A stretch of 64,000 nucleotides of DNA from Streptomyces sp. A012304 (GTDB lineage Bacteria; Actinomycetota; Actinomycetes; Streptomycetales; Streptomycetaceae): positions 59,050 to 123,049 of the forward strand of contig NZ_BQUN01000182.1 in assembly GCF_026008495.1 (NCBI RefSeq), written 5' to 3'. The notes beneath the pieces were generated by a model. That model searched no databases. It saw only the letters and a program-made list of their open reading frames with translations, and was not told the origin of the DNA. Made by a program: the position numbers and the translations under genes. Shown here piece by piece: positions 34,201 to 43,137 of this stretch. Position 1 is the stretch's first letter; every line of letters starts with the position of its first letter.

Positions 34201-35514
34201 TCACCCCGCTTGACGCGCCGCCACATCCGGTGACCGCCGGGGCCCGTACACCAGCCGGCGCAGCAGTGTCTCGGCCGGGCCGCGTCGTCCGGCCCGTTCC
34301 AGGACGTACGCCCCGGCCACCGTGATCAGCCAGACGCCGATCGCGAAGAGGGCCATGGTCGCGCTGGTCAGGTGTTCACCGAGGCCGAGACCCCAGGCCG
34401 CCAGCAGCGGGGAGAAGAGCAGCGAGTGCGTCAGGTAGCAGGACAGCGATCGCTTGCCGACCGCCGACACCGCGTCGAAGGCGGTGGCGCCCCACCGGCC
34501 CGGCCGGCGGGGCCGGTTGGTCCACCAGTGCGTGAACAGCGCGACCGCGGCGACGTAGCCGATGCCGGCGGCGTTTCCGGTGAAGTCCCGCAGGATGGTG
34601 AGCGCGCCTTCCTCGCTCTGGGCGTCGTCCGGCACCTGGAGCGCGCCGACGTGGGCGAGCGCGGCGGGCAGGGCGCCGAGCCAGCCGACCGCGATGCCGA
34701 CGACCGCGGTACGGCGCAGCAGCCGCAGATGCTTCCCGGGTTCCTCCAGGACGCGGCGGCGTGCCGCCCAGAAGCCGAGCAGGAAGATCAGGTAGCCGCC
34801 GCCGAGGAGGGTCAGCGGGGCGGCGGCGAAGGTGATGTACAGGCCCGTCGTCAACCGGGTGGTGAGCGCCGTGAGCGCGTTCTCCTCACCCGACCCGTAC
34901 GCCTCGTAGTCCGCCTCCGCCTCCGAGTTCCCCAGGGACCCCAACTCGCCCTGGAGCGTGGCTGTCACCACGGGTAGGGCCGTGAAGAACACCAGCTGCG
35001 CGGCCGCGATCCCGATCCACCACTTCAACGCGCGGTCACTGCGCCTGATGAAGAGCGGGCCGAGGACGAGGCTCAGCAGCCCGTAGTAGCCGACGATGTC
35101 ACCGGCCATCAGCAGGGTGGAGTGCGACAGCCCGATGACGATCAGCCACAGACTGCGCCTGCGCAGGACCCCCACCGCGGCGCGCGCCGGGGTCCCGGCG
35201 CGGGTCTGCCGCAGGTAGAGCTGCGTCATCCCGTAGCCGAAGAGGAACGCGAACAGCGGGTAGACCCGCAGATCCAGGACGGTGATCATGGTGAACTGGA
35301 CCGCGCGGTCGGCCCACGTGCCGTCGACCGGCTGCCAGCCGGAGGGGCCGTGCCGGGCCGCCCAGAGGTGGAACGCGGTGTTGGACAGGACGATGAGCAG
35401 GAGCATCAGACCGCGCGCGAGATCGGGCGCCGGCGCCCGCTCCTCACCCCGCACGGCCCCGCGCCGCAGCGGCGCCTTCCTGGCGTTCTCGGACTCGGTG
35501 TCGGTCGTCGTCAC
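34201..35514 (-). CDS. DUF418-family membrane protein
   Basis: 437 residues with about ten membrane helices, an N-terminal LARGLMLLLIVLSN stretch typical of the DUF418/DUF1624 group, the YPLFAFLFGYGMTQLYLRQ segment and the diagnostic late motif GKRSLSCYLTHSLLFSPL (about residue 375). The family is related to acyltransferase-3-like membrane proteins and is uncharacterised. GTG start at 35514. No operon partner. Confidence 0.82.
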   Translation of the reverse strand: MTTTDTESENARKAPLRRGAVRGEERAPAPDLARGLMLLLIVLSNTAFHLWAARHGPSGWQPVDGTWADRAVQFTMITVLDLRVYPLFAFLFGYGMTQLYLRQTRAGTPARAAVGVLRRRSLWLIVIGLSHSTLLMAGDIVGYYGLLSLVLGPLFIRRSDRALKWWIGIAAAQLVFFTALPVVTATLQGELGSLGNSEAEADYEAYGSGEENALTALTTRLTTGLYITFAAAPLTLLGGGYLIFLLGFWAARRRVLEEPGKHLRLLRRTAVVGIAVGWLGALPAALAHVGALQVPDDAQSEEGALTILRDFTGNAAGIGYVAAVALFTHWWTNRPRRPGRWGATAFDAVSAVGKRSLSCYLTHSLLFSPLLAAWGLGLGEHLTSATMALFAIGVWLITVAGAYVLERAGRRGPAETLLRRLVYGPRRSPDVAARQAG

Positions 35515-35707
35515 ACGGCCACGCTAGGAAAGCGCCCGGTACCGGGACATCGGTCTTGGGTCTCGGCGCGGCCTACGAAGGTATGCCGTCCGGGTCTTTT
35601 GGTCGCCCGCCCGGGGACGTGGGCGAGCACCGGCGGCGGCCATGTCACAGGAGGCCGGGCTGCCTCGTCTCAGAGGTGCTGCCACTGACGACGACGAAGG
35701 AGCAGAC

Positions 35708-36181
35708 ATGGACGCGCGACTGAACTACTTCGCCAGCCCGACCGCGGGCCCGGTCCTCAAGCACTTCATGGCGGCGGGCCGGGCGATGAAGGACTCGCCG
35801 TTGCCCGCCGCGACGCAGGAGCTGGTGGCGCTGCGCGTCAGCCAGATCAACGGCTGCGCCGTCTGTATCGACATGCACACCAAGGACGCCGCCGCCGCGG
35901 GCGAGACCTCCGTACGGCTGAACCTCGTGGCGGCGTGGCGGGAGGCCACGGTCTTCACCGAGGCCGAACGCGCCGCCCTGGAGCTGGCGGAGGAAGGGAC
36001 CCGGGTCGCGGACGCGGGCAGGGGCGTCAGCGACCAGGTGTGGGCGTCGGCCGCCGAACACTACGACGAGGAACAGCTCACGGCCCTGGCCGTCCTGGTC
36101 TCCTTCATGAACGCGGTGAACCGGCTGAACATCATCGCCCAGCAGCCCGCCGGCGACTACGAGCCGGGACAGTTCCACTGA
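35708..36181 (+). CDS. AhpD-like carboxymuconolactone decarboxylase family protein
   Basis: 157 residues with the CMD core LVALRVSQINGCAVCIDMHTKDA: the redox pair C50 and C53 and H57 match the AhpD-type CxxCxxxH active site, so it is likely a thiol peroxidase-like disulfide reductase rather than a lactone decarboxylase. Helical C-terminus (LVSFMNAVNRLNIIAQQPA). The ATG at 35708 has AAGGAG at 6 nt. Divergent from DUF418 over 193 bp. Confidence 0.87.
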   Translation: MDARLNYFASPTAGPVLKHFMAAGRAMKDSPLPAATQELVALRVSQINGCAVCIDMHTKDAAAAGETSVRLNLVAAWREATVFTEAERAALELAEEGTRVADAGRGVSDQVWASAAEHYDEEQLTALAVLVSFMNAVNRLNIIAQQPAGDYEPGQFH

Positions 36182-36414
36182 CGTGCCGTAGCCACGGGCG
36201 CGCGTCCGCCCTCGGCGCGGGGATCGCGTACCCCCTCGCGCCGAGGCCGGCCCCGAGGCATGAGTCGAGAATCCTCCGAAAACAGGGGTCCGATGTCGCC
36301 TTTCCGGGTTCCGGCGGGTGGTGGCCGGGTCCGGACCGCGGCGGCACGGAGGGTGTGCACGCCAGCCCACAACCCCGTTGATCAGCGCTTCCGGCGCTGC
36401 GAGGGAGAGTCTCC

Positions 36415-38061
36415 GTGAATGCCACGACCCCGGCGAACGCGCCGCAGGAACGGCGTGCCGCCACGCTCGTCATGGCCTGCGTCGGCATGTTCGTCGCCTA
36501 CCTGCCGGTGACCACCGTCTCGGTGAGCCTGCCTGCCATCCAGCGGGCCCTGAACGCCTCCACCTCCCAGCTGTCCTGGGTCACCGACGCGTTCGTCCTG
36601 CCGATGGCCGCCCTCATCCTGACCGCCGGCGTCTTCGGCGACGTACTCGGCCGCAAACGGGTCTACCAGGCGGGCCTCGCCCTCAGCGGTCTCGGCGCCC
36701 TCGTCGCCCTGTGCGCGCAGTCCGTCCAGGTCCTGTGGGCCGGCCAGGCCCTCGCCGGACTGGGCTCGGCCGCGCTGCTGCCCACCACCCTCGCCCTGAT
36801 CAGCCACGCCGTTCCCGACCCGCGCGAGCGCGGCAAGTTCATCGGCCTGTGGGCCACCTCCCTCTCTGTCGCCCTGGCCATGGGCCCGCTCCTGGCCGGC
36901 GTCGTCGTCGACCACTTCGCCTGGCGTTGGATCTACCTCCCCACCCTTCCCGCGTCACTGCTCGCCATGGCCTTCGCCGCGAGACTCCTGACCGACTCCC
37001 GGGCGCCGGGCTCCCGCCGTCTGGACTGGCCCGGCCAGCTCACCGCCGCGCTGGCGATCACCGCCCTGGTCTACGGAATCATCGAAGGCGGAGCCGAGTC
37101 GTTCACCGACACCCAGGTCTTGGTCGCGCTGTCCACCGCGGCCGTCGCCGCTGTCGCGTTCGTCCTGGTGGAGCGCCGCAGCTCCAGCCCGATGCTGGAT
37201 CTGACGCTGTTCCGGAGCCCGGCCTTCACCGCCACCACCCTCATCGCCATGATCAGCTTCCTGGGCCTGATCGGGTTCTTCTTCGCCCTCAGCCTCTACT
37301 TCGGCATGGTCCAGCGTCTGTCCACCCTGGACGCCGCCTGGCGCCTGTTGATGGTGACGATGGGCCCGCTGCTGCTCGGCGCCCCGGTCGGCAGGCTCGT
37401 CCACCGGGTCTCGCCGCGTGTTCTCATCCCCGGCGGACTGCTGGTCATGACGGCCGCCCTGCTGTCCCTCACCGACCTCGACGTGCACACCTCCTTCGGT
37501 TCGATGGCCTGGCGGTTGGCGCTGCTCGGACTCGGCATGGCCTTCGTCATCACACCGATGACGGCCACGGCTGTGAGCTCGGTGCCGTTCCCCCAGGCGG
37601 GCATGGCCGCCGCCGCGAACAACGCCCTGCGTCAGGTCGGCGGCGCCCTCGGCCCGGCGGTCCTCGGCGCCCTGCTGTCCACCAAGGCCGTCGACGCCCT
37701 GCCCGGTCACCTCACCGACGCGGGCCTGACCGAGCGGACGGTGCAGCAGGTCGGGGCGGTCGCCGGTCACGGCGGGCTCGGCGCGGTCGGCGGGCTCGAC
37801 CTCGGCGCGGACACGCCGCGCGTGCTGGGCGCGCTGTCCGAGGCCTTCCTCGACGGCCTGCACCTCTGCCTGATCGTCTCCGCCGTACTGACCCTGCTCG
37901 CCGCCGTCCTCGGAGCGCTGCTGCTGCGCCGCCCGCGGCACACCGCACCGCCCGCCGAAGCCGGCACGCGCCACACGGTGCCCGCCGCTCCGGGACCCGA
38001 GCGGCATCGAGAGGGAGCGGGAACTCCCTCTCTTTCCTTGCCGGGCCGGCCCAACGGCTGA
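36415..38061 (+). CDS. MFS multidrug efflux protein (DHA2, EmrB/QacA type, 14 TM)
   Basis: 548 residues, 14 predicted membrane helices. Motifs include VTDAFVLPMAALILTAGVFGDVLGRKRVY (motif A), QALAGLGSAALLPTTLALI and MGPLLAGVVVDHFAWRWIYLPTLPASLLA (motif C). Proton-coupled drug exporters of this type give resistance to hydrophobic cations or antibiotics. The GTG at 36415 has GAGGGAGAG upstream. No TetR/MarR gene is adjacent. The preceding 233-bp gap shows no gene. Confidence 0.87.
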   Translation: MNATTPANAPQERRAATLVMACVGMFVAYLPVTTVSVSLPAIQRALNASTSQLSWVTDAFVLPMAALILTAGVFGDVLGRKRVYQAGLALSGLGALVALCAQSVQVLWAGQALAGLGSAALLPTTLALISHAVPDPRERGKFIGLWATSLSVALAMGPLLAGVVVDHFAWRWIYLPTLPASLLAMAFAARLLTDSRAPGSRRLDWPGQLTAALAITALVYGIIEGGAESFTDTQVLVALSTAAVAAVAFVLVERRSSSPMLDLTLFRSPAFTATTLIAMISFLGLIGFFFALSLYFGMVQRLSTLDAAWRLLMVTMGPLLLGAPVGRLVHRVSPRVLIPGGLLVMTAALLSLTDLDVHTSFGSMAWRLALLGLGMAFVITPMTATAVSSVPFPQAGMAAAANNALRQVGGALGPAVLGALLSTKAVDALPGHLTDAGLTERTVQQVGAVAGHGGLGAVGGLDLGADTPRVLGALSEAFLDGLHLCLIVSAVLTLLAAVLGALLLRRPRHTAPPAEAGTRHTVPAAPGPERHREGAGTPSLSLPGRPNG

Positions 38062-38098
38062 GAACCCGGCCTCGGCACAGTCGCCCGCGGCCTCGGCG

Positions 38099-38283
38099 TC
38101 AGTACGTCGCGCGGCCGCCGCTGATGTCGTGGACGGCGCCGGTGGAGAAGCTGACCCGGTCCGAGGCCAGGAACGTCACGAGCTCCGCGACCTCTTCGGG
38201 GCGCCCGACGCGTCGCGTTCGGCCGCGGCGGCGCCGAGCCCGCCCGCGCCGTCGGTGACGAGGGCGGTCCTGGTGGTCGTCAT
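38099..38283 (-). pseudogene. SDR gene collapsed by internal deletion
   Basis: The minus strand starts with a good ribosome site (GGGAGAGAG) and ATG at 38283 reading MTTTRTALVTDGAGGLGAAAAER, the Rossmann head of an SDR. Within a few codons the sequence switches frame to RPEEVAELVTFLASDRV then STGAVHDISGG, the SDR tail, ending at 38099. About 185 codons of the middle, including Ser and Tyr-x-x-x-Lys, are missing, and head and tail are out of frame. A clear deletion scar. Confidence 0.7.
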
Positions 38284-38343
38284 CTCTCTCCCGCCGGCCG
38301 GGCGAGCGGATCCGGGTCGGCGGCCCGGGAGGGGCTTCGGCGG

Positions 38344-40056
38344 TCAGTGCGATTCACGGCTGACCTCCGAGCCGCTGGACCCGACGAGGAAATCGAGGTC
38401 GGCGCCGGTGTCGGCCTGCCGCACGTGGTCGACGTAGAGGCGCTCCCAGCCGCGTGCGGGGTCGGCGAAGCCGGCGGTGGTGGCCGCGTTCGGGGTACGT
38501 GCGGCGAGTTCGTCGGCGGGCACGTCCACGTCGATGCGCCGGGCCTCGACGTCGAGGCTGATGACGTCGCCGCTCCGCACGAGCGCGAGGGGACCTCCGG
38601 CGGCGGCCTCGGGGGCGACGTGCAGCACGACGGTGCCGTACGCGGTTCCGCTCATCCGGCCGTCGCAGACGCGGACCATGTCACGCACCCCCCGCTCCAG
38701 CAGCTTCCTCGGCAGGGGCATGTTGGAGACCTCGGGCATGCCTGGGTACCCCTTGGGTCCGCAGCCGCGCAGCACGAGGACGGAGTCGGCGTCGACGTCG
38801 AGATCCGGGTCGTCGATGCGGGCGTGGAAGTCCTCGATGGAGTCGAAGACGACGGCCCGGCCCCGGTGGCGCAGCAGGTGCGGCGAGGCGGCGGCGGGTT
38901 TGACGAGGGCGCCGTCGGGGGCGAGGTTGCCGCGCAGCACGGCGATACCGCCCTCGGCGACCAGCGGTTCGGAGCGCGGGCGGATGACCTCGGTGTCCCA
39001 GACGCGGGCGTCGTCGAGGTGGTCGACGAGCGGCCTTCCGGTGACGGTCAGCGCGTCGGGGTCGAGCAGGTCACGGACCTCCCGCAGAACGGCGAGCAGG
39101 CCTCCGGCGCGGTGCAGGTCCTCCATGAGGAAGCGGCCGGCCGGCTGGAGGTCCACCAGGACCGGCACGGGGGAGCCGATGCGGTCGAAGTCGTCGAGCG
39201 TCAGGTCGACGCCGAGGCGGCCCGCGATGGCCAGGAGGTGGACGACCGCGTTGGTGGAACCGCCGATCGCGGCCAGCGCCACGATCGCGTTGTGGAAGGA
39301 CGCCTTGGTCAGGAAGGAGCCGGGCCGCCGGTCGAGGCCGACCATGTCCACCACCAGCCGTCCGGTCCGGTGCGAAGCCTGGAGCAGTCGGCTGTCGGGG
39401 GCGGGGGTGCCGGCCGTACCGGGGACGACCGTGCCCAGGGCCTCGGCCACGAGCGCCATGGTGGAGGCGGTTCCCATGGTGTTGCAGTGGCCGCGGCTGC
39501 GGATCATCGACGACTCGGAGCGGGTGAACTGCTCCTGGGTCAGGGTGCCGGCGCGGACCTCCTCCGACAGCCGCCACACGTCGGTGCCGCAGCCCAGCGG
39601 CGTTCCCCGGAACGTGCCGGTCAGCATCGGACCGCCGGGAACGACGACGGCGGGCAGATCGACGGAGGCGGCGGCCATCAGCAGCGACGGGATGGTCTTG
39701 TCACAGCCGCCCAGCAGGACGACGCCGTCGATGGGGTTGGCCCGCAGCATCTCCTCGGTGGCCATCGCCGCCATGTTGCGCCAGAGCATGGCCGTGGGAC
39801 GGACCTGCGTCTCTCCCAGGGAGACCACGGGCAGGTCCAGCGGAATGCCTCCCGCCTCGTACACACCGTCACGGACCGACGCGGCCACCTCGTTCAGGTG
39901 CGCGTTGCAGGGGGTCAGATCCGAGGCGGTGTTCGCGATGGCGATCTGCGGACGGCCGGAGAAGGCGTCCTCGGGGACACCCCGGCGCATCCAGGCCCGG
40001 TGGATGTAGGCGTTGCGGTCCTGACCCGCGTACCACTGCGCGCTGCGAAGTTTCAC
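38344..40056 (-). CDS. IlvD/Edd-family sugar-acid dehydratase (arabinonate/xylonate type)
   Basis: 570 residues. The three Fe-S ligands C50 (TPCNAH), C118 (GGCDKT) and C191 (GHCNTMG) are spaced 68 and 73 residues apart, the same spacing as C59, C127 and C200 of the [2Fe-2S] L-arabinonate dehydratase of Rhizobium, as I recall that numbering. The mid-protein GGSTNAVVH and late LRGCGPKGYPGMPE ... CDGRMSGTAYGTVVLH are standard. It dehydrates an aldonate to a 2-keto-3-deoxy acid. The neighbouring IclR, FAH hydrolase and dehydrogenase support sugar-acid catabolism over branched-chain amino-acid synthesis. GTG start at 40056, divergent from the IclR gene over a palindrome. Confidence 0.87.
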   Translation of the reverse strand: MKLRSAQWYAGQDRNAYIHRAWMRRGVPEDAFSGRPQIAIANTASDLTPCNAHLNEVAASVRDGVYEAGGIPLDLPVVSLGETQVRPTAMLWRNMAAMATEEMLRANPIDGVVLLGGCDKTIPSLLMAAASVDLPAVVVPGGPMLTGTFRGTPLGCGTDVWRLSEEVRAGTLTQEQFTRSESSMIRSRGHCNTMGTASTMALVAEALGTVVPGTAGTPAPDSRLLQASHRTGRLVVDMVGLDRRPGSFLTKASFHNAIVALAAIGGSTNAVVHLLAIAGRLGVDLTLDDFDRIGSPVPVLVDLQPAGRFLMEDLHRAGGLLAVLREVRDLLDPDALTVTGRPLVDHLDDARVWDTEVIRPRSEPLVAEGGIAVLRGNLAPDGALVKPAAASPHLLRHRGRAVVFDSIEDFHARIDDPDLDVDADSVLVLRGCGPKGYPGMPEVSNMPLPRKLLERGVRDMVRVCDGRMSGTAYGTVVLHVAPEAAAGGPLALVRSGDVISLDVEARRIDVDVPADELAARTPNAATTAGFADPARGWERLYVDHVRQADTGADLDFLVGSSGSEVSRESH

Positions 40057-40069
40057 AGAACAGCCCTTT

Positions 40070-40080
40070 CCAATAATTGG
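40070..40080. promoter_or_regulatory. Palindromic operator candidate between dehydratase and IclR genes
   Basis: CCAATAATTGG is a perfect 11-bp palindrome in the 50-bp divergent gap, AT-rich against its surroundings and 14 bp from the dehydratase start. TTCCAC and CAATTA on the minus strand, 17 bp apart, could be the dehydratase promoter, with the palindrome over its -10. A likely IclR-protein site. Confidence 0.5.
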
Positions 40081-40106
40081 TACGACGGTCTAATCTGTGG
40101 AACGTC

Positions 40107-40931
40107 ATGAAGCATACGCACATGTCCGACGGACCGGCAGCCTCTGACGCCGGCAGCGCGGAACGCGCCGACGGCAGCCGCCTGGTGGGATCGGACCGGG
40201 TCCTCGCCGTCCTCAAGGAACTCGCGCGGTATCCGGACGGTGTGGGGCTCGAAGAGCTCACCCGGGTGATCGACAGCCCCAAGCCGACCGTGCACCGGGC
40301 CCTGGGCGCCCTGCGCCGGGCCGGTCTGGCCGATCAGGACGCCCGGGGCCACTACCTGCTGGGCGACGAGTTCCTCCGGATGGCCTTCGCTCACCACGAG
40401 GCCCGCCCCGAGCACGTCCGCGTCCGTCCCGTGCTGGACGCGCTGGCCGGCCGGTTCGGCGAGACCGCGCACTACGCGGTGCTCGACGGCCGGGAGGTGG
40501 TCTACCGCGCCAAGGTGGACCCGCCCAGCGGCGCCGTCCGGCTGACATCCACGGTCGGCGGACGCAACCCGGCCCACGCCACCGGTGTCGGCAAGCTCCT
40601 GCTCGCCCATGAGGTGCGGACCCTGGAGCAGGTCCGGGCGTGGGCCGCCGACGCCCCGCTCGTACGACGGACGCCGCGGACCCTGTGCACCGCCGAGGCC
40701 CTGCACGCCGACCTCCAGGCCACGCGCGAGCGGGGTTACGCCCTCGACGACCAGGAGAACGAGACCGGGATCAACTGCCTGGCCCTGCCCGTGTACGCGA
40801 CGTCGCCCACGGCCCCCTCCGGAGCGGTGAGCATCAGCGCGCTGACCTACCGGACCCCCCTGCGGACGCTGGTCGACGCCGTCGAGGAGATCCGCGATGC
40901 CCTCGGCCCGCTCGACGCACCACACCAGTGA
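40107..40931 (+). CDS. IclR-family transcriptional regulator
   Basis: 274 residues. The N-terminal winged HTH (residues 26-85, DRVLAVLKELARYPDGVGLEELTRVIDSPKPTVHRALGALRRAGL) and C-terminal effector domain (100-265, GRNPAHATGVGKLLLAH and RGYALDDQENETGINCLALPVY) are typical of IclR/KdgR repressors of sugar-acid pathways. Start chosen as ATG at 40107; the site is weak (GTGGAACG), so ATG 40122 cannot be excluded. Divergent from the dehydratase and upstream of the hydrolase and dehydrogenase it probably controls. Confidence 0.88.
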   Translation: MKHTHMSDGPAASDAGSAERADGSRLVGSDRVLAVLKELARYPDGVGLEELTRVIDSPKPTVHRALGALRRAGLADQDARGHYLLGDEFLRMAFAHHEARPEHVRVRPVLDALAGRFGETAHYAVLDGREVVYRAKVDPPSGAVRLTSTVGGRNPAHATGVGKLLLAHEVRTLEQVRAWAADAPLVRRTPRTLCTAEALHADLQATRERGYALDDQENETGINCLALPVYATSPTAPSGAVSISALTYRTPLRTLVDAVEEIRDALGPLDAPHQ

Positions 40932-41163
40932 GCGCGCGATGCTCCCGGTGACGACGGTCCTCCGCCCGACCGGACCCGCACACCCTCGTCGCCACCACCG
41001 CCACCGCGGAACTCGGCGCCGGGCAACGGCACGCGCGCCCCGACTCCGGACGGCCCTCCAGCGCCCGTGCCGATGTGCCGGGCGCCCCCGTGCCCGACCG
41101 GGCGGCCCGCCCCGGCCGCTTGCCCCCACCTCCTGACCGCCGCCCCACCCTGGAGACCCACCC

Positions 41164-42024
41164 GTGTATCTCATGCGCATCGGCGCCCCGGGCGCCGAGA
41201 GGCCCGTCGCCCGCGTCGACGAGGGCACCTACGTCGACCTGTCCGACGTCGTCACCGACTTCGACGAAGCGTTCTTCGGCTCGGGCGGCATCGACCGCGT
41301 CCGCCCCGTGGTGGCCGAGCGTGCGGCCGCCGGCCAGGTGTCCCTTTTCGACGGGGAACGCGTCGGCGCCCCGATCGCCCGCCCGCACCAGATCCTGTGC
41401 GTCGGGCTCAACTACCGTGACCACGCGGCCGAGAGCGGGATGCCCGTGCCCGACGAGCCGATCCTGTTCACCAAGTCGCCCAACACTCTCATCGGTCCGT
41501 ACGACGACGTGCGTATCCCGCGCGGGTCCACCAAATGCGACTGGGAGGTGGAACTGGGCATCGTGATCGGCAAGCGCACCAGCTACCTGGACTCGGTGGA
41601 GGAGGCGCGCGCCGCCATCGCCGGCTACCTGGTCGTCAACGACGTCAGCGAGCGCGCCTTCCAGCTGGAACGCGGCGGACAGTGGGCCAAGGGCAAGTCC
41701 GCCGAGACGTTCAACCCCGCCGGTCCCTGGCTCGCCACCACCGACGAGATCGACGACGTTCTCGCACTGGACATGTGGCTGGACGTCAACGGCGTGCGCC
41801 GCCAGAACGGCAACACCAAGACGATGATCTTCGATCCGTACTTCATCGTGCACTACCTCAGCCAGTTCCTCGTCCTGGAGCCCGGCGATCTCATCAACAC
41901 CGGCACCCCGCCCGGTGTCGGCATGGGCTTCGACCCGCCCGTCTGGCTGCGGCCCGGGGACGTCATGGAGCTCGGCATCCAAGGCCTCGGCACACAGCGC
42001 CAGCACGTGCTCGGCCCGCGGTGA
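41164..42024 (+). CDS. FAH-family hydrolase (2,4-diketo-3-deoxy sugar-acid hydrolase-like)
   Basis: 286 residues. FAH fold with GLNYRDHAAESG, EPILFTKSPNTLIGP, the metal-binding DWEVELGIVIGK (Glu-x-Glu) and VVNDVSERAFQ, plus TGTPPGVGMG near the end. This subgroup cleaves beta-diketones; members in rhamnose/fucose pathways split 2,4-diketo-3-deoxy acids to pyruvate and a hydroxyacid, while others are ureidoglycolate lyases. The GTG at 41164 has GGAG 10 nt upstream. It overlaps the dehydrogenase start (GTGA). The 230-bp gap after IclR shows no gene. Confidence 0.85.
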   Translation: MYLMRIGAPGAERPVARVDEGTYVDLSDVVTDFDEAFFGSGGIDRVRPVVAERAAAGQVSLFDGERVGAPIARPHQILCVGLNYRDHAAESGMPVPDEPILFTKSPNTLIGPYDDVRIPRGSTKCDWEVELGIVIGKRTSYLDSVEEARAAIAGYLVVNDVSERAFQLERGGQWAKGKSAETFNPAGPWLATTDEIDDVLALDMWLDVNGVRRQNGNTKTMIFDPYFIVHYLSQFLVLEPGDLINTGTPPGVGMGFDPPVWLRPGDVMELGIQGLGTQRQHVLGPR

Positions 42025-43052
42025 GCACACGCTTGATACGCGCGCTCGTCCTGACGGCGCCCGGCGTGTGCTCGGTGCGGGAGGTGCCGGCGCCGGTGGC
42101 CGCTCCGGGTGAAGTCGTCGTCGATGTCGAGCGGGTGGGTGTCTGCGGCACCGACGTGGAGTTCTTCACCGGTGAGATGGCCTACCTGCACCAGGGGCAT
42201 GCCGCCTATCCGATGCGGCTGGGCCACGAGTGGGCCGGCCGCGTGACAGCCGTCGGCGACGGCGTCGATCCCTCCTGGGCCGGCCGTCGGGTCATGGGCG
42301 ACACCATGCTCGGCTGCGGTACGTGCCGTCGCTGCCGTCGCGGCCACCAGCACGTCTGCGAGGAGCGGCACGAAGTCGGCATCCGGAACGGCCGGCCCGG
42401 CGCCCTGGCCGAGCAACTCGCCGTTCCCGTCGGATCGTTGCATGTCCTGCCCGACTCCGTGGACCCCGTGCTCGGCGCGCTGGTCGAGCCGGGAGGCAAC
42501 GCGCTGCGGGCCGCGCGGGCCACCGAGGCGGGCGTGGGCGACCGGGTGCTGGTGCTGGGGCCGGGAACGATCGGCCTGCTGGTCGCGATGTTCGCCCGGG
42601 CCGCCGGGGCGGAGGTGCATCTGATGGGGTGTACCGACGACTCTCTCGCCTTCGCGCGCTCGCTGGGCTTCACCCATGTCTGGCGCGAGGGGACCGTCCC
42701 GGACCTGCCGTTCGACGCGGTCGTCGACGCCTCCAACGCCACCCGTCTGCCGGCCCTGGCCCTCGACCTGGTCGAGCCCGCCGGACGCGTCGTGTACGTG
42801 GGGCTGGCCGGGGCGCCCAGCCGCATCGACACCCGCACGCTCGCCCTGAAGGACGTGACCGCGGTCGGCGTCCTGTCGGCCTCCCCGGGGCTCGACGCCA
42901 CCATCAAGGCGTACGCCGAGCAGGTCGTCGATCCTCGGCCGCTCGTGGCCGTGACCGTCGGCCTGGACCGCATCGGCGCCGTACTCGCCGGCGAGCGTCC
43001 GGCAGATGCGGGGCCGGGCCCGAAGATCCAGGTCGATCCCCGCCTGGGGTGA
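42021..43052 (+). CDS. Zinc-dependent MDR dehydrogenase (sugar-acid or polyol type)
   Basis: 343 residues. Catalytic zinc ligands C42 (GVCGTD) and His in LGHEWAG, and the structural zinc loop CGTCRRCRRGHQHVC with four cysteines, followed by the Rossmann fold (VLVLGPGTIGLLVAMFARAAGAEV). It oxidises a secondary alcohol with NAD(P). In this operon it may oxidise the 4-hydroxyl of the 2-keto-3-deoxy acid to give the diketone for the FAH enzyme, or carry out the initial sugar oxidation. The GTG overlaps the hydrolase stop, giving coupled translation. Confidence 0.87.
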   Translation: MSTRLIRALVLTAPGVCSVREVPAPVAAPGEVVVDVERVGVCGTDVEFFTGEMAYLHQGHAAYPMRLGHEWAGRVTAVGDGVDPSWAGRRVMGDTMLGCGTCRRCRRGHQHVCEERHEVGIRNGRPGALAEQLAVPVGSLHVLPDSVDPVLGALVEPGGNALRAARATEAGVGDRVLVLGPGTIGLLVAMFARAAGAEVHLMGCTDDSLAFARSLGFTHVWREGTVPDLPFDAVVDASNATRLPALALDLVEPAGRVVYVGLAGAPSRIDTRTLALKDVTAVGVLSASPGLDATIKAYAEQVVDPRPLVAVTVGLDRIGAVLAGERPADAGPGPKIQVDPRLG

Positions 43053-43137
43053 GTCGTCGTCCGGCGAGCCCTCCAGAGGGCGGAGACGAACGGGACGCGC
43101 CCGAGCGGCCCGCCTTGGGGCCGACCCGGGCGCCGGC

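Noticed and set aside
34045..34233. A 62-codon plus-strand ORF (MSTTAEFSVPRAPRRH...) between the AraC and DUF418 genes
   Set aside because: Its second half overlaps the DUF418 coding end, the tail is Arg-rich shadow-like sequence and no ribosome site precedes it.
38344..40056. IlvD-family gene as branched-chain amino-acid dehydratase
   Set aside because: Cysteine spacing and neighbours (IclR, FAH, dehydrogenase) fit a sugar-acid dehydratase; no ilv genes nearby.
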